DNA from: Rhinopithecimicrobium faecis
GTDB lineage: Bacteria > Bacteroidota > Bacteroidia > Sphingobacteriales > Sphingobacteriaceae
Assembly (NCBI GenBank): GCA_017942165.1
Contig: JAGKSB010000013.1
Coordinates: 38,803-102,802, forward strand
DNA length: 64,000 nt
Reading direction: 5' to 3'
Part shown: piece by piece, positions 58,838 through 64,000 of the stretch
Position numbering within the stretch: the stretch's first letter is position 1
How the letters are laid out: each line of letters begins with the position of its first letter
Position numbers and translations under genes: made by a program
Notes under the pieces: generated by a model
The model's database searches: none
Told to the model about the DNA's origin: nothing
Seen by the model: only the letters and a program-made list of their open reading frames with translations

Positions 58838-61453
58838 ATGGCTGAAGAAACAGAAAACGGCAACAATCTAGTTCCGGCTAATGACCGGATTATTTCTATC
58901 AATATAGAGGACCAGATGAAGTCAGCGTACATTGACTATTCGATGTCAGTGATTGTATCGCGTGCTTTACCTGATGCTCGTGATGGTCTTAAACCCGTAC
59001 ACCGACGCGTACTATATGGAATGCTTGATTTAGGCGTTACAAGTGGTAAACCTTATAAAAAATCGGCACGTATCGTTGGTGATGTATTAGGTAAATATCA
59101 CCCACATGGAGATAGCTCCGTATATGATGCCATGGTTCGTATGGCTCAAGATTGGAGCTTACGTTACCCGATGGTAGATGGTCAAGGAAACTACGGTTCC
59201 GTGGACGGTGATCCACCTGCAGCAATGCGTTATACGGAGGCACGTCTAAAGAAAATTGCAGAGGAGATGTTATCGGATATTAATAAGGATACCATTGATT
59301 ATCAATTTAACTTTGACGACTCATTAAAAGAACCTACGGTATTACCAACACGTATCCCTACCCTACTTGTGAATGGGGCTTCTGGAATTGCGGTTGGTAT
59401 GGCGACCAATATGGCACCTCATAACTTAACAGAAGTGATTGATGGTACCATTGCTTATATTGACAACAGAGAAATTGAAGTTCCTGAATTAATGCAATAT
59501 ATAAAAGGGCCAGATTTCCCTACAGGTGCTTTAATTTATGGGTATGCTGGATGTCAAGATGCTGCTAACACAGGGCGTGGTAGAATTATCATGCGTGCGA
59601 AAGCGGAGATCGAAACGACTAAAACGGGTAAAGAGGTAATTATCGTTACAGAGATTCCTTATCAGGTCAACAAAGCGAATATGATTGAACGTACCGCGGA
59701 GTTGGTTAATGAGAAGAAGCTTGAGGGTATATCCACGATCCGTGACGAGTCTGACAGAGATGGTATGCGTATTGTCTATGAAATCAAACGCGATGCAAAT
59801 GCGAATGTCGTATTAAATAACTTATTTAAATACACGGCTTTACAAACTTCTTTTTCTGTAAACAACATTGCATTAGTAAAAGGACGTCCTGTATTATTAA
59901 ACCTTAAAGATATGATTCACGAGTTCGTGGAGCATAGACATGAGGTGGTTATTCGTCGTACTAAATTTGAATTATTAGAAGCTGAGAAGCGTGCTCATAT
60001 CTTAGAAGGTTACTTAATAGCTTTAGACCATTTAGATGAGGTTATCAAATTAATCCGTGCCTCAGCAACTCCTGAAGATGCAAGATTAGGGTTAATTGAA
60101 GCCTTTAACTTAACAGATCTACAAGCACGTGCGATTCTTGATATGACTTTACGTCGTTTGACAGGTCTAGAGCGCGATAAAATTAAGGAAGAATACGATG
60201 AATTAATGCGAGCTATTGAATACTTAAAATCTGTATTAGCAGACGAGGGTCTTCGCATGCAGATCATTAAGGATGAGTTAGCAGAAATTAAAGAGAAATA
60301 TGGCGATGAGCGTCGTTCAGTAATTGTACACTCTGCGGAGGATATGACTATGGAAGACTTTATCGATGATGAAGAAATCGTCATTACGATATCACATAAT
60401 TCATACGTTAAGCGTACCCCACTTTCGGAGTACAAAACACAAAGCCGCGGTGGACGTGGTTCCATTGGTTCTTCTACCCGTGAGGAAGATTTCACGGAGC
60501 ATATTATTACCGCTTCAGCGCACAACTACTTACTGTTATTTACAGAAGCCGGGCGTTGTTTCTGGTTACGTGCATTTGAGATCCCTGAAGGTTCTAGAAC
60601 TTCTCGTGGACGCGCCCTGCAAAATATTATTAATATTCCTAAGGATGAAAAGATCAAGGCTTATATTAAAGTTAAGAACTTAAAAGACCAAGAATATTTA
60701 GAGAACAACTTTATTATCATGTGTACGAAGAAGGGTACGATTAAGAAAACTTCATTAGAAGCTTATTCAAGACCTCGTGCCAATGGTATCAACGCGATCA
60801 ATATCAATGAAGGAGATCAGCTATTAGAAGCGAACTTAACAGATGGTAGCTCAGAAATCGTGATGGCTCTACGTTCAGGTCGTGCAATACGCTTCAATGA
60901 ATCTACGGTGAGACCTATGGGTCGTACAGCTACGGGTGTACGCGGGATTACCTTATCGCATGAGCAAGATGAAGTAGTTGGCATGATTAGTGTAAATAAT
61001 CCAGATGAAACGATTCTTGTTGTATCCGAAAAAGGATATGGTAAGCGTACAGATATCGAAGATTACCGTGTTACAAACCGTGGTGGTAAAGGTGTGAAAA
61101 CCATTAATGTTACGGAAAAAACAGGTGAGTTAGTCGCTATTAAAGGGGTTAACGATGATGAAGACTTAATGATTATCAATAAGTCAGGTATCGTAATTCG
61201 TATTGCTGTGAGTGGCCTACGTGTGATGGGTCGTGCTACCCAAGGTGTTCGTTTAATTAACTTAAAAGAGACCGATGCAATTGCTTCAATAACAAAGGTG
61301 GAACGTGAGGAGGATGAAGAAGTTATTGCTTTAGATGCTGATGGAAACCCAATTATTGTCGAAATTACAGAAGACACTAATAATTCGGAGGATATCGCTC
61401 TTGAAGGTCCTGTAGCAGATACAGATCAAACAGAGGAATCAACTGAAGAATAA
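58838..61453 (+). CDS. gyrA: DNA gyrase subunit A
   Basis: 871 aa. N-terminal QRDR region ([39 protein letters not shown]): Ser93 and Asp97 match E. coli Ser83 and Asp87, so the commonest quinolone-resistance substitutions are absent. Catalytic Tyr132 is in AMRYTEARL. The coiled-coil gate and the six-bladed C-terminal beta-pinwheel follow, with a GyrA box near QSRGGRGS, and an acidic tail ([15 protein letters not shown]). It cleaves and rejoins DNA in the A2B2 gyrase to introduce negative supercoils. The two TPR genes start 6 bp and 1 bp after their predecessors, so they are probably co-transcribed. Confidence 0.98.
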   Translation: MAEETENGNNLVPANDRIISINIEDQMKSAYIDYSMSVIVSRALPDARDGLKPVHRRVLYGMLDLGVTSGKPYKKSARIVGDVLGKYHPHGDSSVYDAMVRMAQDWSLRYPMVDGQGNYGSVDGDPPAAMRYTEARLKKIAEEMLSDINKDTIDYQFNFDDSLKEPTVLPTRIPTLLVNGASGIAVGMATNMAPHNLTEVIDGTIAYIDNREIEVPELMQYIKGPDFPTGALIYGYAGCQDAANTGRGRIIMRAKAEIETTKTGKEVIIVTEIPYQVNKANMIERTAELVNEKKLEGISTIRDESDRDGMRIVYEIKRDANANVVLNNLFKYTALQTSFSVNNIALVKGRPVLLNLKDMIHEFVEHRHEVVIRRTKFELLEAEKRAHILEGYLIALDHLDEVIKLIRASATPEDARLGLIEAFNLTDLQARAILDMTLRRLTGLERDKIKEEYDELMRAIEYLKSVLADEGLRMQIIKDELAEIKEKYGDERRSVIVHSAEDMTMEDFIDDEEIVITISHNSYVKRTPLSEYKTQSRGGRGSIGSSTREEDFTEHIITASAHNYLLLFTEAGRCFWLRAFEIPEGSRTSRGRALQNIINIPKDEKIKAYIKVKNLKDQEYLENNFIIMCTKKGTIKKTSLEAYSRPRANGINAININEGDQLLEANLTDGSSEIVMALRSGRAIRFNESTVRPMGRTATGVRGITLSHEQDEVVGMISVNNPDETILVVSEKGYGKRTDIEDYRVTNRGGKGVKTINVTEKTGELVAIKGVNDDEDLMIINKSGIVIRIAVSGLRVMGRATQGVRLINLKETDAIASITKVEREEDEEVIALDADGNPIIVEITEDTNNSEDIALEGPVADTDQTEESTEE

Positions 61454-61459
61454 TTAACA

Positions 61460-62581
61460 ATGAGAGTTTTAGTAACTTCATTTTTATTCACCCTAGGAAG
61501 TTTAACTGTTGTTGCCCAATCCAATATTAAGGAGGGCAACAACAGTTTTGCTTTATATACAAAAAAAGGTGAATTTAAATACTTAGAGTCCGCCCGGAAA
61601 TTCGCAGATGCAGCTTATGTAACTAAGAAAGATTCCGCTGGCACGAATAATAACTTGTTACGGGGATTGGTTTACTCTTCCTTAGCGTATGCAGACTCCT
61701 TAAGAAAGCAAAAATATCCACGGGATCCGATAGATATTAGTTTGGCCGCATTAGTCAAATTAAATAAAAAAGGGGCGATTTCTAATTATCCAAATGAAGA
61801 AGCTTATATCAAGCGAAATGTTGCTAATGCCTTAGTTTTCAAAGCTAATGCCGCACTTCTAAAGGATGATTTCCAAGCTGCTTACAAGAATTATAAACTT
61901 GTAGATTCCTTGGAAGTAATGATAGACTCTTCGGATACTAAAAATTCTAGGTTAACATATAATTTAGCTGTGCTAGCTACGAAAAGTAATTTGCATGAAG
62001 AAGCGATAGCTTATTATAAAGAGTTGTTAAGCGCTCCAAAAAATACGGCTGAACAAGCTATTGAACTTGCTAATATTTATTTGAAGCAAGACAATAAAGA
62101 GGAGGCTTTACACGTTTTAGAGACTGCGAAAATACAATTTCCAGCTCACAAGGAGCTTTTATTTCAACTTGTGGGTCTTTATAATGTGTTGGGAAACTAC
62201 AGTAAGTTAACCGGAATTATTGAGGATGCTATTCAGTTGGAGCCGGAAAATGTGTATTTGAATTACCTGGCAGGATATGCCTTTGAGAATTTAAAGAATA
62301 TCCCCAAGGCAATTAAGTATTATAAGCAGGTAACAGTATTGGATGCTAAAAGCTTCAAGCCAAATCTAGCTTTAGGGCTTATCTATTTAGAGGAATTTCT
62401 AAAGAATAAATCCGATGATGCGATTAGAGATTTAGCACAATCGTATTTATTAAAATCAAATGAAATTGATCCTTCTGATATAAATACATTAAAGTCTCTA
62501 GCTATCTATTACAAGGAGACAGATGATTTATTCCAGTTAGATCGTGTAAATATTTTATTAAATCAACATTCAAATAATTAA
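61460..62581 (+). CDS. Exported tetratricopeptide repeat protein (first of two)
   Basis: 373 aa. The signal peptide ends at TVVAQ (about residue 20). The remainder is made of TPR-type helices: FALYTKKGEFKYLESARKFA, KANAALLKDDFQAAYKNYKL, EEALHVLETAKIQFPAHKEL, NVYLNYLAGYAFENLKNIPK (canonical A-x-x-Y-x-x-A spacing), and a final PNLALGLIYLEEFL. It is a periplasmic scaffold or binding protein of unknown partner. It starts 6 bp after gyrA and 1 bp before the second TPR gene. Co-transcription with gyrA is unusual functionally but fits the spacing. Confidence 0.85.
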   Translation: MRVLVTSFLFTLGSLTVVAQSNIKEGNNSFALYTKKGEFKYLESARKFADAAYVTKKDSAGTNNNLLRGLVYSSLAYADSLRKQKYPRDPIDISLAALVKLNKKGAISNYPNEEAYIKRNVANALVFKANAALLKDDFQAAYKNYKLVDSLEVMIDSSDTKNSRLTYNLAVLATKSNLHEEAIAYYKELLSAPKNTAEQAIELANIYLKQDNKEEALHVLETAKIQFPAHKELLFQLVGLYNVLGNYSKLTGIIEDAIQLEPENVYLNYLAGYAFENLKNIPKAIKYYKQVTVLDAKSFKPNLALGLIYLEEFLKNKSDDAIRDLAQSYLLKSNEIDPSDINTLKSLAIYYKETDDLFQLDRVNILLNQHSNN

Positions 62582-62582
62582 T

Positions 62583-63749
62583 ATGAATTTAAAACATGCA
62601 CTTGTAATGTCTGCATTTTTGATTGCTGGATCGACCGCATTCGCGCAGACGGGGAATTTAAAAAAAGCAAAAACAAATATTGCAAAATTTGAGGAATTAA
62701 AAGGTGCAGGATCTTTGGAATTAGCATTGCCTTCCTTAAAATCTGCACAAGAGGCTATCAATGCGGCTGTAGTTCATGAAAAAACAAAAGAATTAGCGGA
62801 AACTTGGACTTATGCGTCTTTAGTAAATGCTAATTTAGCATCGATTGAGAAATCTGCAGCTTACGCTCAAACTGCGAAAGAGGCTATTGAAAAAGCGAAA
62901 GCTTTAGATACAGATAAAGTGAATGCTGCGAACATCAATGTTGCGGAGCAGTTATTGGGTCAATATAATTTCAATTTAGGCGTAGGATTCTGGGAAGGTC
63001 AAGATTTTCCTAGTGCTTATAAAGCTTTTGATGCAGCGTTAAACTATTTACCAGGCGATTCTACGTTAACGTATTACTCAGGTTTAGCAGCATTACAATC
63101 AAAAGATTATGCAAATGCTATTAAGAAATATAATGAGTTAGTTCCTGTAAAAGAATTCTCTTCTCATAAGTCTATTGTTGTAGATTTACCGAAATTATAT
63201 ATGTCCATCCAGGATACTGCAGCAGCTATTGCAGCAGCAGAAGCAGCAACAGTTGCCTACCCTTCGGACAATGATGCTGCTGTACAATTTATTGAGTACA
63301 ACCTAATTACAGGTAATGAGCAGAAAGTTATTGATAAGATCACGTCGCAAATGGCTAAAGATCCTAGCAATAAAGCTTTACCTTACTACTTAGGTATTGC
63401 TTATAACACGACAAAAGATTTTGATAAAGCGGGTGCAGCATTTCAGAAAGCTGTAGACTTAGATCCTTCATACTTTGAAGCTAATACGAACTTAGCAATT
63501 TCTATTATGTCGAATGTACGTGAAACGTTAAATAAGGCTAATAACGATCGTTCATTAAAAGCAGCAGATTACAATGCTATCGTTGCAAAATCTAAAGAAG
63601 ATATTAAACGTGCCTTACCATACTTAGAGAAAGCAGTATCATTACAACCGACAAATGTTGACGCTTTAACTAACTTAAAAAATTACTACGACTTTATGCA
63701 AAATGAAGCTAAAAGTAATGAGTTAAAAGCTAAGATTGAATCTTTATAA
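62583..63749 (+). CDS. Exported tetratricopeptide repeat protein (second of two)
   Basis: 388 aa. Signal peptide ALVMSAFLIAGSTAFAQ, then TPR units: KKAKTNIAKFEELKGAGSLE, YNFNLGVGFWEGQDFPSAYK, STLTYYSGLAALQSKDYANA, ALPYYLGIAYNTTKDFDKAG and ALPYLEKAVSLQPTNVDALT. It is alanine- and lysine-rich and resembles the upstream TPR protein in architecture but not closely in sequence. Periplasmic protein-interaction function is expected; the partner is unknown. A strong terminator follows (63767-63800). Confidence 0.87.
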   Translation: MNLKHALVMSAFLIAGSTAFAQTGNLKKAKTNIAKFEELKGAGSLELALPSLKSAQEAINAAVVHEKTKELAETWTYASLVNANLASIEKSAAYAQTAKEAIEKAKALDTDKVNAANINVAEQLLGQYNFNLGVGFWEGQDFPSAYKAFDAALNYLPGDSTLTYYSGLAALQSKDYANAIKKYNELVPVKEFSSHKSIVVDLPKLYMSIQDTAAAIAAAEAATVAYPSDNDAAVQFIEYNLITGNEQKVIDKITSQMAKDPSNKALPYYLGIAYNTTKDFDKAGAAFQKAVDLDPSYFEANTNLAISIMSNVRETLNKANNDRSLKAADYNAIVAKSKEDIKRALPYLEKAVSLQPTNVDALTNLKNYYDFMQNEAKSNELKAKIESL

Positions 63750-63766
63750 GTTTTTATACCAACTTT

Positions 63767-63800
63767 AAAAGGGTAATAGCACTGCTATTACCCTTTTTTT
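63767..63800 (+). terminator. Terminator of the gyrA-TPR-TPR unit
   Basis: AGGGTAATAGC (63770-63780) pairs perfectly with GCTATTACCCT (63784-63794) around a 3-base loop, followed by a run of seven T (63794-63800), 18 bp after the second TPR stop. Confidence 0.9.
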
Positions 63801-63842
63801 ATACCCTATTTCTTTCTATTTCCCTAATTTAGCAGCACACAA

Positions 63843-63874
63843 AAAAGCCCTTTAGTTTTCACTAAAGGGCTTTT
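63843..63874 (-). terminator. Terminator of the rRNA operon
   Basis: AAAAGCCCTTTAGT (63843-63856) pairs perfectly with ACTAAAGGGCTTTT (63861-63874) around a 4-base loop; T-runs flank both sides. On the minus strand it lies 11 bp after the 5S rRNA end. Confidence 0.85.
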
Positions 63875-63884
63875 GTATAAAAAA

Positions 63885-63992
63885 AGGCACCGACCTACTC
63901 TCCCACCTGTTACGGCAATACCATCGGCTCTGGCGGGCTTGACTGCTCTGTTCGGAATGGGAAGAGGTAGACACCGCCGATATAGGCACCTA
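63885..63992 (-). rRNA. 5S ribosomal RNA
   Basis: On the minus strand the sequence has the 5S hallmarks: terminal helix AGGTGCC/GGTGCCT at the two ends, CCCATTCCGAAC (loop C region), the GATGGTA/TACCATC area and GGGAGAGTAGGTC near the 3' end. Length is about 107 nt. No other rRNA fits in the last 8 bases, so 23S and 16S should lie to the right, outside the window, in the usual minus-strand operon order. Confidence 0.93.
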
Positions 63993-64000
63993 AAATAAGG

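Noticed and set aside
60010..60525. 171-codon open frame antisense to gyrA
   Set aside because: It lies wholly inside the well-supported gyrA frame, has Ser/Arg-rich shadow composition and no recognisable motif.
1..64000. Search by eye for CRISPR arrays, insertion sequences, phage or integrase genes
   Set aside because: No repeat-spacer array, transposase or integrase motif was seen. The direct repeats found are tRNA cassettes and short tandem duplications.

Overview
The window looks like chromosomal DNA of a low-GC Bacteroidota, most likely a Sphingobacteriaceae member (Sphingobacterium/Pedobacter-like). The evidence is a SusC/SusD pair, many Gfo/Idh/MocA and TIM-barrel sugar proteins with Tat-like or lipoprotein signals, a Nudix-type sugar regulator, and promoters of the Bacteroidota TTTG-N19-TAnnTTTG type (clearest in front of the tRNA cassettes). 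No transposase, integrase, CRISPR array or phage gene was seen.

Layout. 1-1.4 kb: an NmrA-like reductase (cut by the window edge) and a SnoaL-like protein, divergent from an HxlR regulator across a palindromic operator. 1.5-13.3 kb: an amino-sugar utilisation locus: LacI regulator, then on the minus strand susC-susD-GH109-nagB-MFS permease-nagA, with a divergent alpha/beta hydrolase and an 18-bp LacI-type palindrome between them. 13.3-24.9 kb: a potassium block flanked by two directly repeated, identical tRNA-Gly(GCC)/tRNA-Leu(UAA) cassettes. It holds a sigma-54-type response regulator and a minus-strand operon: a 27-aa membrane peptide, two related small proteins, kdpF, kdpA, kdpB, kdpC, a porin, a stand-alone KdpD sensor domain and a separate histidine kinase. 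25-29 kb: TIM-barrel protein, nitroreductase, AraC regulator, SDR and a third, inverted tRNA cassette. 29-32.8 kb: a decayed hydrolase, a HigBA-like toxin-antitoxin pair, a membrane EEP-family hydrolase, a small conserved protein and an acyl-ACP thioesterase. 32.9-43.3 kb: a minus-strand sugar-oxidation cluster (GMC oxidoreductase with its small subunit, two Gfo/Idh proteins, nucleoside-type permease, TIM-barrel isomerase, ApbE flavin transferase, SUMF1-fold protein, AEC transporter). 43.4-47.7 kb: PagL-like lipid A deacylase, two lipoproteins, a 75-aa protein with a structured leader RNA, and a DUF2891 lipoprotein. 47.9-53.2 kb: sodium/sugar symporter, aldose epimerase, Nudix-family regulator and dipeptidase. 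53.3-58.4 kb: GH130, a two-domain GT4 protein, sugar O-acetyltransferase and 2H phosphoesterase. 58.8-63.8 kb: gyrA followed by two secreted TPR proteins. 63.9 kb to the end: 5S rRNA of an rRNA operon that enters from the right on the minus strand.

The most unusual part is the kdp block. The high-affinity K+ pump appears to be driven by an NtrC-class regulator from a candidate -24/-12 promoter instead of the usual KdpE. The operon opens with an unannotated single-pass membrane peptide and two paralogous small proteins, and the whole block sits between direct tRNA repeats that could recombine it out. Other points of interest are two candidate structured RNAs (46.2 and 58.6 kb), a toxin-antitoxin pair abutting a hydrolase pseudogene, and an ApbE gene translationally coupled to a sugar oxidoreductase.

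Limits: all family calls come from reading motifs by eye. No database search, structure prediction or alignment was run.
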